Assembly (NCBI GenBank): GCA_016200765.1 | Contig: JACQEC010000200.1 | Coordinates: 1 to 6,087 of the forward strand | Length of the DNA: 6,087 nt | Direction: 5' to 3' | Source of the DNA: Chloroflexota bacterium | GTDB taxonomy: Bacteria > Chloroflexota > Anaerolineae > JACRMK01 | In this document: positions 1 through 6,007 of the stretch, piece by piece | Position numbering within the stretch: the first letter of the stretch is position 1 | Layout of the letters: each line of letters begins with the position of its first letter | Notes under the pieces: model-generated | The model's input: the letters and a program-made list of their open reading frames with translations, nothing else | Database searches by the model: none | What the model was told of the DNA's origin: nothing | Made by a program: the position numbers and the translations under genes

Positions 1-582
1 GCGCTGTTACGCCGTCTGGTGGATGAGGGACACGAACTGGCTTTGCACTCCTACAGCCATCGCCGCTTTGTGGATATGCCGCACGAGGAACTGTACGACG
101 AGGTGGTACGCAACTGGGCGCTGATTGATTGGGCGCTCGGCACCCATTACCCCATACGCTTCATCCGCATGCCCTACGGCGCGCGCGACGCGACCGTGAT
201 GCAGGCGATCGGGCAGTTGGGCTTGCAGTCGGTCTTCTGGGATATTGACAGCATGGGCTGGCGCGATTATGCCACGCCGCTCATCGTCCACGATCAGGTG
301 ATGAAGCGCATCCAGAACGGCTCGACCATCGTCCTGCATTGCAGCGCTGTGTCTGACCGCGCCGCCTTGCCGACGTATGTCAACGACCTGCGCGCCATGG
401 GTTACGAGCCGCAGTTGTTATCATCCGCCCTGCCGCGCCCCACCGCCACAGACCTCGCGGGCTATCCGCGCCAGAATTCGCCGTTATGGACTTTCGCGAC
501 CGCACCCGTCCCGCCGGTGAAAATAGCGCCGGAGCCGCGCGGCCTGCGGCTGGCGATTGAGTGGTTGGACACGGGCTTCTAG
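1..582 (+). CDS. Polysaccharide deacetylase (NodB-fold), 5'-truncated by window edge
   Basis: This is the C-terminal 193 residues of a carbohydrate esterase family 4 (NodB homology) protein; the reading frame is open at base 1, so the true start lies outside. Enzymes of this family use a metal ion to remove N- or O-acetyl groups from peptidoglycan, chitin or xylan, usually outside the membrane. Visible family motifs, numbered from base 1, are the metal-binding HSYSH (His16 and His20), RMPYG (residues 56-60, the RxPYG motif), WDIDSMGW near residue 80 (Asp/Trp motif) and IVLHCSA near residue 112 (LxH motif with the catalytic-base His). The first motif with the metal-binding and catalytic Asp pair (TFDDG type) is upstream of the window. 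The fold ends near residue 140 (ALPTYVNDLRAMGY). About 50 residues of Pro-rich tail with no recognised domain follow. Signal peptide and substrate cannot be judged. The stop is TAG, 5 bp before the next gene, suggesting co-transcription. Confidence 0.93.
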   Translation, partial: ALLRRLVDEGHELALHSYSHRRFVDMPHEELYDEVVRNWALIDWALGTHYPIRFIRMPYGARDATVMQAIGQLGLQSVFWDIDSMGWRDYATPLIVHDQVMKRIQNGSTIVLHCSAVSDRAALPTYVNDLRAMGYEPQLLSSALPRPTATDLAGYPRQNSPLWTFATAPVPPVKIAPEPRGLRLAIEWLDTGF

Positions 583-587
583 GCGCC

Positions 588-815
588 ATGGCGATCCATC
601 GTAAAGGGCGCGGGCCGCTCTCCATCCCCGGCCCCTGTTTTATCTGCGGCAAATTGATCACCAGCGATCAGGATGTCGTCTTCTGGCATGGGGTCACGGG
701 CGGGCAGTTGCCCTTCATCCGGCTTCACCCCGAATGCGCGCACACGCTGGCCGCCGGTCTTAGCGACGACCTGCGCCAACTGGAATCGGGCGAGGACGAC
801 GAAGAGGGATCGTAG
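588..815 (+). CDS. Small putative zinc-binding protein, CxxC...HxxC (75 aa)
   Basis: I do not recognise a named family. The 75-residue product has a basic start (MAIHRKGRGP), a CFIC knuckle (Cys17, Cys20), then 26 residues to HPEC (His47, Cys50), which could form a C2HC zinc site of the ribbon or treble-clef kind. It ends in a strongly acidic tail (SGEDDEEGS). No membrane segment is present. ATG 588 is preferred because it lies 5 bp after the deacetylase stop; a weak AGG (581-583) precedes it. A GTG at 561 in the same frame would overlap the deacetylase by 22 bp and add nine residues without conserved character. The function is unknown. It could be a nucleic-acid or protein-binding adaptor; a link to the deacetylase rests only on position. 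The Cys/His spacing and the acidic end support a real protein rather than a chance reading frame. Confidence 0.72.
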   Translation: MAIHRKGRGPLSIPGPCFICGKLITSDQDVVFWHGVTGGQLPFIRLHPECAHTLAAGLSDDLRQLESGEDDEEGS

Positions 816-826
816 GGGCGCGCGTT

Positions 827-927
827 GCCGATAGCGAATAGCCGATAGCAAATGGCAGATAGCAGATAGCCAATCACTATTCGCCATCGGCCATCGGCCA
901 TCAGCTATCAGCCATCTGCCATCCGCG
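827..927. repeat. Inverted array of 7 + 7 degenerate heptamers between convergent operons
   Basis: Seven direct heptamers (827-875: GCCGATA, GCGAATA, GCCGATA, GCAAATG, GCAGATA, GCAGATA, GCCAATC) are followed by a 3-base centre (ACT, 876-878). Seven heptamers of the opposite orientation follow (879-927: ATTCGCC, ATCGGCC, ATCGGCC, ATCAGCT, ATCAGCC, ATCTGCC, ATCCGCG). Read on their own strand, units fit RGCNRAT. Folding with bases summing to 1753 pairs about 36 of 48 positions, with a mismatch roughly every seventh base. GGGCG at 816-820 and CGCCC at 934-938 add another complementary pair next to the two stop codons. The array sits exactly 11 bp from each flanking stop (815 and 939). It has no T-run, so it is not a classical intrinsic terminator, but a long RNA hairpin could protect 3' ends or hinder readthrough from both sides. 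Heptameric short tandem repeats (STRR) are known in cyanobacteria; whether this is related is not known. Confidence 0.88.
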
Positions 928-938
928 CCGCTTCGCCC

Positions 939-2063
939 TTACGCGCCGTCGAGCGCCTGCGACAGGTCGGCGATTAAATCGTCCGGGTGCTCAAGGCCGA
1001 CCGAGAGCCGCAGGAGGTTGGGCGGCGTGCGCGAGCCGGGGCCTTCAATCGAGGCGCGGTGCTCAATCAGGCTTTCCACCCCGCCGAGACTGGTGGCGCG
1101 CGTAAAGAGCCGCACCCGCGCCGCCACGGCCATCGCCTCGGCCTGCCCTCCCTCCACCTGAAACGACAGCATCCCCCCGAACATCTCCATTTGCTCTGCG
1201 GCAATCTCGTGGCCGGGGTGATCCTCAAGGCCCGGATAATGCGTCGCCACAACGCGCGCGTGGCCGCGCAGGAACCGCGCGACCTGCATGGCGTTCTCGG
1301 ACTGCGCGCGCACGCGGTATGGCAGGGTCGTGACCCCGCGCAGGGTCAGCCAGCAGTCAAACGGCGACGGCGTCGCCCCCTCCATGATTTGCGTCTTGCG
1401 AACCCTTTGGAAGAAGGCATCGTTCTCGCGCGCGACGACAATGCCGCCGAGCACATCGGTATGGCCGCTGATATACTTCGTCGTGGCGTGCATGACGAGA
1501 TCGGCCCCCAGCGCCAGCGGGTGCTGTAGAACTGGCGTGGCGAAGGTGTCGTCGCAAGCGCACAGCGCGCCCGCCCGGTGCGCGATGGCCGCGACGCGCG
1601 CGATGTCGCTGATCTTGAGCAGTGGGTTCGACGGCGTTTCCACCCAGATCAGTTTCGTGTTCGGCTGGACAGCCCGTTCGATTTGCGCCGCGTCAGACAA
1701 CTCCGCGAAGGTCGTCTGCAAGCCCCACGGCGCGAGTTGCTCGCTAAGCAGGCGCGCCAGCCCGCGATACATATCGTGCGGCGCGATGACGTGGTCGCCG
1801 GGCGCGAGCGAATGAAAGACAGCAGCCGCCGCCGCTGTGCCGGACGAGAACGCCGCCGCGGCGGCTCCGCCTTCCAGCGCGCACAAGCATTTTTCCAGCG
1901 CCTCGCGTGTCGGGTTGTTACTGCGCGTATAACTGTAGGCGTGCGGATAACTGCCGTCGGCGGCGCGCTCAAACGTCGTGGACAGGTGAATCGGCGGCGT
2001 CACCGCGCCGGTGGCCGGGTCAACCTCTCGGCCGGCGTGCACGGCCAGCGTCTCAATTCTCAT
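939..2063 (-). CDS. Cys/Met metabolism PLP-dependent enzyme (cystathionine gamma-synthase/lyase family)
   Basis: A 374-residue fold-type I PLP enzyme of the trans-sulfuration family (metB, metC, mccB, MGL relatives), full length for the family (about 370-400). Family landmarks are YSYTRSNNPT (Tyr45 and Arg47, phosphate contacts across the dimer), SSGTAA (73-78), Tyr99 (ring stacking on PLP), ETPSNP (142-147), Asp171 in CDDTFATP (pyridine-nitrogen contact; the usual form is VDNTF), the PLP lysine Lys196 in HATTKYISGHTD, SLGGVESL (325-332) and Arg352 in LLRLSVGLE (substrate carboxylate). The segment after SLGGVESL reads EHRAS rather than the common EHPA(S/T)MTH. The position of the methionine gamma-lyase cysteine appears to be Gly101, which argues against that activity. 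Synthase and lyase forms cannot be separated by eye, so no symbol is given. It is the last gene of the - strand operon. ATG 2063 has a GAGGA at 2075-2071, 7 nt upstream, next to the preceding stop (TGAGAGGA). It ends in TAA beside the heptamer array. Confidence 0.95.
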   Translation of the reverse strand: MRIETLAVHAGREVDPATGAVTPPIHLSTTFERAADGSYPHAYSYTRSNNPTREALEKCLCALEGGAAAAAFSSGTAAAAAVFHSLAPGDHVIAPHDMYRGLARLLSEQLAPWGLQTTFAELSDAAQIERAVQPNTKLIWVETPSNPLLKISDIARVAAIAHRAGALCACDDTFATPVLQHPLALGADLVMHATTKYISGHTDVLGGIVVARENDAFFQRVRKTQIMEGATPSPFDCWLTLRGVTTLPYRVRAQSENAMQVARFLRGHARVVATHYPGLEDHPGHEIAAEQMEMFGGMLSFQVEGGQAEAMAVAARVRLFTRATSLGGVESLIEHRASIEGPGSRTPPNLLRLSVGLEHPDDLIADLSQALDGA

Positions 2064-2075
2064 GGGTCTATCCTC

Positions 2076-3320
2076 TCAATCGTTCTGCACGAGTGTGCGA
2101 ATCACGTTCAGGTCCATCACCGGCATCCAGCCGTACAAGTAGTACATGCCGTAGGTCTGGAAGCCATAGCGGCTGACGATGCGCCGCGACATCGGCTCGG
2201 CGTTGATGGCGGCAATCTGGTAGCCTTGCGCGCGGGCGTGCTCCAGCCGCCGCCGCAACAGCGTTGAGTAGAGCCGCTGGCCGCGAGCCTCCGGCAGGGT
2301 GGCCGCTCCGGCCAGATAGGCGGTGCCGACACGCCACGCCAGATGCGCTTCGGCCACCGGTTGGCCGCGCAGTCGCGCCAGATAGACGGTCTCCTCGCGC
2401 CGCAGGGTCGGGTTCTTCACCACCTCCACCCAGCCGGGCCGCCGCTTGTCTAACTGCTCGTGCGTCCAGCGAAAGGCGACCGCAGTTATCCGCAGGGTGG
2501 CCTCAATCGCTTCATCATCGGCGCCATCCAGCGCAACCACTTCAACATCGGGGTTGACCGGTATATCGCTCAAGTCGTCCAACCCCACACGCGCCATCAA
2601 CGCCTGATCGCCGGCCAGCGCGCAGCCGTGCTGTTCCAGCCGCACGCGCAGGTCGGAGGGCGTATCGTACGGCCCGACATGCCAGCAGAAGCCACAGTTG
2701 CGCGCGCGGAAATGGGCTATGACCTGTTCGATGCGCGCATCCGCCTCGTCCGCGCTCCAGCGCGCGCTGAAGAGGCGGTTACTGCCGGGGTGCGGGTCAT
2801 CGGATTCGACCTGCGCAAAGTCGGGCGTTTCGCGCACGCTGACGCCCGGCCAGATCAGCAGGCGATTATCGCCGCTGTAGTGGTAGCCCTCAAAGACGCG
2901 ATGCAGATCGGCTTCGCTCAACGTGGCCGGCGCGATCCATCCCCTGCGGCGCGCGCTGGGCATCGGCGCGGCGCAGGTGAGGTCTATGGTCTTGACCTGC
3001 TCGCCGTCCACTTCCAAGACGACCGAACGGTTGTGCTCCATCAGGCGACCCTGCTCGGTGGCCTGAATACGGAACTCAACCGCCACGCGCGCGCCGTCGG
3101 CCAGCAGGCGGAACGTCTCCAATATCGCGTCGGGCCACGCCGCCCGCTCATCCATCAGCCGACGCAGAACCCGCGCGCGGGGCCGGTGCGACTCACTGCC
3201 GTTCCACGCCCAGACGCGCAGTCCGACATCGGGGTGGAGCACGTTCAGGCAAGCGGCCTCGTCGTTAGCCGCCAGCGCGGCGATGAACTGCCGGGCGACT
3301 TCAGCAGGGGTCGTGCTCAT
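2076..3320 (-). CDS. NTF2/SnoaL-like domain fused to tandem GNAT-type N-acetyltransferase
   Basis: A 414-residue protein with three apparent parts. Residues 1-120 look like an NTF2/SnoaL-like alpha+beta barrel (VARQFIAALAANDEAACLNV helix, then VAVEFRIQATEQGRL and NRSVVLEVDGEQVKTIDL strands). Residues about 130-250 resemble the degenerate first half of tandem GNAT proteins (FCWHVGPYDTPSDLRVRLEQ, a WxxGPxxxPxDL pattern). Residues about 258-400 are a GNAT acetyltransferase, with the acetyl-CoA pyrophosphate loop seen as ARGQRLYS (345-352) and the late NAEPMSRRIVSRYGFQTYG segment. GNAT enzymes move acetyl from acetyl-CoA to an amine; the substrate here is unknown. The NTF2-like part may bind a small ligand or dimerise. 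I chose ATG 3320 because it forms an ATGA overlap with the manA stop. A GTG at 3332 in frame would add MGQR and overlap manA by 16 bp. No signal peptide is seen, so a cytoplasmic location is likely. Confidence 0.9.
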   Translation of the reverse strand: MSTTPAEVARQFIAALAANDEAACLNVLHPDVGLRVWAWNGSESHRPRARVLRRLMDERAAWPDAILETFRLLADGARVAVEFRIQATEQGRLMEHNRSVVLEVDGEQVKTIDLTCAAPMPSARRRGWIAPATLSEADLHRVFEGYHYSGDNRLLIWPGVSVRETPDFAQVESDDPHPGSNRLFSARWSADEADARIEQVIAHFRARNCGFCWHVGPYDTPSDLRVRLEQHGCALAGDQALMARVGLDDLSDIPVNPDVEVVALDGADDEAIEATLRITAVAFRWTHEQLDKRRPGWVEVVKNPTLRREETVYLARLRGQPVAEAHLAWRVGTAYLAGAATLPEARGQRLYSTLLRRRLEHARAQGYQIAAINAEPMSRRIVSRYGFQTYGMYYLYGWMPVMDLNVIRTLVQND

Positions 3321-4393
3321 CCGTTGACCCACGGCAACAGGTCGTTGTAGCGCGAGACGAACCCGCCCAACCGGGCGATGCCGGCGGCATCGTGTCCGGC
3401 GGCCACCAGCGGCGCGATGACATCCTCGCGCAGCGACGGCACATAAGCCCTCAACAAGCGGCAGGGGACGGCCGTGGGCGAGAGATCATAGGTCTCCAGC
3501 CCCGCCGGAACCAGCACCGTGCGGCCTTGCGCGACCGGCACGCCGCTAATCGTCGCCGCGCCTTCGATGCACGAAAGGATGTGGAACTTCCCGTTCAGCC
3601 GGAACGCGCGCTGTGGCGCGTGGATGGTCAGCCGCTCCAACACGAAGTAGCGGCAGGCGACGAGCGCCTGCTGGTCATAGCCGTCGTGGTGTATCGTCAA
3701 GGGCGGGATGTAATGCTCGCTCAATCCGGTCAGGTCCAGCACCGGCATGGCCTTGTCAACGTGCAGGTCGCGCCCCTGCCCGGAGGGCAGTTTCCGATCC
3801 CAGTCGTACAGCCGGTAGGTGATGTCGCAGTTCTGCTGAATCTCGGCCAGCACGATGCCCTTGCCGATGGCGTGAACCACGCCCGCCGGCACAAACAGCA
3901 CGTCGCCTGCCTGCACACGCACCACCGACAACAGATCGGCCAGCCGCCGCTCGCGCAGGTGCGCGTGAACAGTTGCCGCATCCAGATCAGCCTTGAAGCC
4001 GTGAATCACCACGGCGCCCGGCTCCGCGTGAAGAATGTACCAGGCCTCGGTCTTTCCGAGCGGCAAGCCTTCCTGTTGCCGCGCGCCCAGATCGTCGGGA
4101 TGAACCTGCACCGACAGGTCGTCTTGCGCGTCCACATATTTGAACAGCAGAGGAAAGAGCGCGTCCGGCGGCGCGCTATCGCCCAACACGGCGCGCGGGT
4201 TCCGCTCCAACAACTGGCTCAACCGTTGGCCGGCCTGTGGGCCGTTCATCACCACGCACCCCGGCCATGCTTCCCACGCTTCGCCGATGAGCCGTCCGGC
4301 CGGCAGGGATTTGTGCAAGAGTCGTTCCAGATTGCGCCCGCCCCACATCTTCTCCTGCAGGACACACTCCAAACTATACGGGTAGATTTCCAT
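3317..4393 (-). CDS. manA: Mannose-6-phosphate isomerase, class I
   Basis: A zinc-dependent cupin enzyme interconverting mannose-6-phosphate and fructose-6-phosphate, feeding GDP-mannose and glycan synthesis or mannose use. From ATG 4393 the protein has 358 residues. Visible motifs are LFPLLFKYVDAQDDLSVQVH, giving metal ligands Gln96 and His98; GKTEAWYIL with Glu116; PAGVVHAIG with His174; and ITYRLYDWDR with the active-site Arg194. The spacing is that of the compact bacterial (Bacillus-like) class I form, with an extra C-terminal cupin-like half (about 240-358). Start choice is uncertain: TTG 4405 is also in frame directly after an in-frame TGA, but the Shine-Dalgarno GAGGTGA (4412-4406) abuts it. 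From ATG 4393 that site is 12 nt away, a little long but workable. The gene follows rsmI by 17 bp, and its TGA overlaps the start of the acetyltransferase gene (ATGA), so coupled translation is likely. Confidence 0.96.
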   Translation of the reverse strand: MEIYPYSLECVLQEKMWGGRNLERLLHKSLPAGRLIGEAWEAWPGCVVMNGPQAGQRLSQLLERNPRAVLGDSAPPDALFPLLFKYVDAQDDLSVQVHPDDLGARQQEGLPLGKTEAWYILHAEPGAVVIHGFKADLDAATVHAHLRERRLADLLSVVRVQAGDVLFVPAGVVHAIGKGIVLAEIQQNCDITYRLYDWDRKLPSGQGRDLHVDKAMPVLDLTGLSEHYIPPLTIHHDGYDQQALVACRYFVLERLTIHAPQRAFRLNGKFHILSCIEGAATISGVPVAQGRTVLVPAGLETYDLSPTAVPCRLLRAYVPSLREDVIAPLVAAGHDAAGIARLGGFVSRYNDLLPWVNG

Positions 4394-4405
4394 CTCGTCT
4401 GACAA

Positions 4406-4412
4406 TCACCTC
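4406..4412 (-). promoter_or_regulatory. Shine-Dalgarno of manA, overlapping the rsmI stop
   Basis: On the - strand the bases TGAGGTGA (4413-4406) contain the rsmI stop TGA (4413-4411) and a strong GAGGTGA ribosome-binding sequence. It lies 12 nt from ATG 4393 and directly against TTG 4405. This spacing is the main argument for ATG 4393 over TTG 4405. The overlap implies that ribosomes finishing rsmI uncover or reuse this site. Confidence 0.6.
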
Positions 4413-5310
4413 AAGGGTTTTTCCGGGCTCTCACAGCGTGAAATTCCGATGCTCGCGCGAGGGCCAGCCACAGCGCGTACACATCGCGCCGCGCCCAGCC
4501 GGACTGCCGGGCGACGTGCCGCGCCGCCTCCTGAGCCGATGCGCCCCGGCTCGCTTGTTGCTCAAGCGCCGCTCTGACCGCATCCTCCGTCCACAGCGCC
4601 GCGGCCTGAGCCTGCCCCCGATCCAAGTCGGGGGCCTGTCGAAGGGCTGCGCCGCCGATGACCAGTGTAAATTCGCCGCGTGGCGCCTGCGCTTCGAAAT
4701 GGGCGATACTTTCACTTAACGTGCCGCGGAAGGTTTCCTCGTGCAGTTTCGTCAATTCGCGGGCAACCGCCACCCGCCGCTCGCCCAGCGCATCGCGCGC
4801 ATCGCGCAAGCACTCCAACAGGCGGTGAGGGGCTTCATACGCCACCAGCGTGCGCGGCTCAGTTAGAAGGCTTTCAAACAGCCGCCTGCGCTCGCCGCCT
4901 TTGCGCGGCAGGAAGCCCAGATAGACAAATTGATCGGTGGGCAATCCGGAAGCGACCAGCGCCGTGACCACCGCCGATGGCCCCGGCACAACGACCACGC
5001 GGATGCCCCGCGCCAGCGCCTCGCGGATCAACTCGTAGCCCGGGTCCGACAGGCCGGGCATCCCCGCTTCAGATACCAACGCGACATCCCGTTCAGCTAA
5101 AGCGCCGAGGATCGTCTCCAGTTTGCCCAGCTTATTGTGCTCGAAATAACTGGTCAGCGGCGTGCTGATCTGAAAGTGTGTCAAGAGCGCGCGCGTCTTG
5201 CGCGTGTCTTCGGCGGCGATCAAGCCCGCTTCTTTCAAGACGCGGAGCGCGCGCAGGGTGATGTCTTCGAGATTGCCAATGGGCGTGCCGACGAGATACA
5301 GCGTGTTCAT
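4411..5310 (-). CDS. rsmI: 16S rRNA (cytidine(1402)-2'-O)-methyltransferase
   Basis: A 299-residue SAM-dependent tetrapyrrole-methylase-fold enzyme that methylates the ribose of C1402 in 16S rRNA at the decoding site, together with RsmH at the base. Motifs in order: LVGTPIGNLEDIT (residues 6-18), AAEDTRKTRALL (32-43), SEAGMPGLSDPG (80-91; the common form is SDAGTPGISDPG), VVPGPSAVVTAL (107-118), LGFLPRK (131-137), YEAPHRL (158-164) and ARELTKLHEET (183-193). A C-terminal helical part (about 240-299) is typical of the family. ATG 5310 is preferred because homology begins there and it overlaps the preceding stop as ATGA. The frame is open far upstream to 5904, but that extension is a His/Asp-rich shadow of the neighbouring Thr/Pro coding repeat. 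No good Shine-Dalgarno is visible before ATG 5310, so translation probably depends on coupling. A hairpin-bearing repeat lies within the linker before the C-terminal part. Confidence 0.95.
   Translation of the reverse strand: MNTLYLVGTPIGNLEDITLRALRVLKEAGLIAAEDTRKTRALLTHFQISTPLTSYFEHNKLGKLETILGALAERDVALVSEAGMPGLSDPGYELIREALARGIRVVVVPGPSAVVTALVASGLPTDQFVYLGFLPRKGGERRRLFESLLTEPRTLVAYEAPHRLLECLRDARDALGERRVAVARELTKLHEETFRGTLSESIAHFEAQAPRGEFTLVIGGAALRQAPDLDRGQAQAAALWTEDAVRAALEQQASRGASAQEAARHVARQSGWARRDVYALWLALARASEFHAVRARKNP
4605..4646. repeat. In-frame palindromic element with 8-bp perfect hairpin inside rsmI
   Basis: On the + strand, GCCCCCGA (4614-4621) and TCGGGGGC (4628-4635) are perfect reverse complements with a 6-base loop TCCAAG. 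Flanking bases are CCTGAGCCTG (4605-4614) and TCGAAGGG (4639-4646). Joined directly they would give CCTGAGCCTGTCGAAGGG, a sequence I remember as part of a widespread bacterial palindromic repeat (recall, not searched). The 24 bases between (4615-4638) end in CCTG, the same four bases that precede them at 4611-4614, so the hairpin looks like an insertion bounded by a 4-bp direct repeat. It adds exactly eight codons and falls in a variable linker of RsmI (APDLDRGQA), so the gene stays open. Confidence 0.55.
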
Positions 5311-5996
5311 GGGCCGGTTGTGGAGGTCGGAGCGCGCGTGGCGGTCGGTGTCGGCGGCGCGGGCGGCGTGCTCGTCGGTGTCGGTGGGGGCGGCGTGCTC
5401 GTCGGCGCGGCGGTGGGCGTGGGTGTGTTGATCGGCGCCGCCGTTGCGGTCGGTGTGGCCGTCGGCGTGGAAGTGTTGATCGGCACGATGGTCACGGTCA
5501 GGGTGATGATAGGCACGCTGGTTGCAGTCGGCGTGGCGCTGGCCGGGACGGTTAGCGTCAACTGCGGGGTGGAGGTAGGCGTAGCCGTGCCGGTCGGCGT
5601 GCGCGTTGGCGAAGATGACGGCGTGGGTTGGGGCGCTGTTGGCGGCGGCTGTGTGGCCGTGGGTCTGGGCGTTGGGGTACGCGAGGGCGGCAAGCGACCC
5701 TGCGTGGGCGTCGCCTCCAGGGTCGCCTTGGACGATGCGGTTGCAGTGCGGGCGGGCGGCAGGGCGGTGGTGGCCGTGGTAGCCGTGATCGTACTGGTCG
5801 GCGAGACTGCCGGCGGACTGCCGGTCGAGGTCAGGGCCGGTGTAGCCGTGGGCATGGGCTCTGTAATCTGGGAGCGCAAGACCAGCGCGAACGCGCCGAG
5901 GCAATACATCAAACCAATAGCGACAACCACCACTCCTTTCCAGCTCAGCACGAACCGCGATAGCGAAAAGCCTGATGACGGTGCCTGCTCACCCAC
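5307..5996 (-). CDS. Single-pass membrane protein with long Thr/Pro-rich tail (229 aa)
   Basis: A short N-terminal segment with Arg14 and Lys20, a hydrophobic membrane span at residues 21-40 (GVVVVAIGLMYCLGAFALVL), then about 185 residues made almost only of Thr, Pro, Ala and Ser in TPTATPT-like runs. No folded domain is visible after the anchor. Such tails are common in Chloroflexota envelope proteins and may act as glycosylated spacers; the function is unknown. The positively charged start suggests the N-terminus is inside and the tail outside. The start is GTG 5996, supported by GAGG at 6007-6004, 7 nt upstream. The stop TGA overlaps the rsmI start (ATGA, 5310-5307). The choice of frame rests on the membrane span, the ribosome-binding site and the overlap, because a second frame is also open through this stretch. 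Base composition is strongly biased by the repeats, which can mislead assembly and frame calling. Confidence 0.78.
   Translation of the reverse strand: MGEQAPSSGFSLSRFVLSWKGVVVVAIGLMYCLGAFALVLRSQITEPMPTATPALTSTGSPPAVSPTSTITATTATTALPPARTATASSKATLEATPTQGRLPPSRTPTPRPTATQPPPTAPQPTPSSSPTRTPTGTATPTSTPQLTLTVPASATPTATSVPIITLTVTIVPINTSTPTATPTATAAPINTPTPTAAPTSTPPPPTPTSTPPAPPTPTATRAPTSTTGP
5362..5415 (-). repeat. 27-bp tandem duplication in the Thr/Pro tail
   Basis: On the + strand the 17 bases GGCGGCGTGCTCGTCGG occur at 5362-5378 and again at 5389-5405, giving a 27-bp (nine-codon) period; the rest of the unit has diverged. On the coding strand they encode the near-repeated TSTPP motifs close to the C-terminus. 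Further upstream in the protein, VPINTSTPTATPT and APINTPTPTAAPT show a second, older repeat. The tail probably grows and shrinks by slippage in whole codons. Confidence 0.6.
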
Positions 5997-6003
5997 CGCG
6001 CGG

Positions 6004-6007
6004 CCTC
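6004..6007 (-). promoter_or_regulatory. Shine-Dalgarno GAGG for the GTG start at 5996, overlapping a stop
   Basis: On the - strand, TGAGG at 6008-6004 combines the stop of the upstream reading frame with a GAGG ribosome-binding core 7 nt before GTG 5996. This supports the GTG start of the 229-residue membrane protein and shows the same stop/ribosome-site overlap as the rsmI-manA junction. Confidence 0.55.

Noticed and set aside
827..927. Possible CRISPR array or intrinsic terminator
   Set aside because: The 7-base units have no spacers, which rules out CRISPR, and no T-run follows either arm, so a standard intrinsic terminator is not supported.
987..2267. Overlapping + strand open frames opposite the PLP enzyme gene
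   Set aside because: They are Arg-rich shadow products in GC-rich sequence, antisense to a full-length enzyme with all catalytic motifs.
2460..3350. Long open frame (296 codons) on the + strand opposite the acetyltransferase gene
   Set aside because: It is an antisense shadow with no recognisable motif and no ribosome site; the - strand gene has domain features and ATGA coupling.
3392..4402. Long open frame (336 codons) on the + strand covering nearly all of manA
   Set aside because: It is a mirror frame caused by high GC codon use. The product is rich in Arg, His and Gln with no family motif, while the - strand has full ManA signatures.
5311..5860. Repetitive GTCGGCGTGG-like DNA as an intergenic satellite
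   Set aside because: The repeats keep a three-base period and encode a continuous Thr/Pro tail behind a membrane span, so they are best explained as coding.
5311..5904. An N-terminal extension of RsmI of about 198 residues from an ATG at 5904, rich in His, Asp and Ala
   Set aside because: It is the shifted reading of the Thr/Pro coding repeat, which leaves more than one frame free of stops. RsmI homology begins exactly at ATG 5310, and the membrane protein in the other frame has an anchor, a ribosome-binding site and an ATGA junction.
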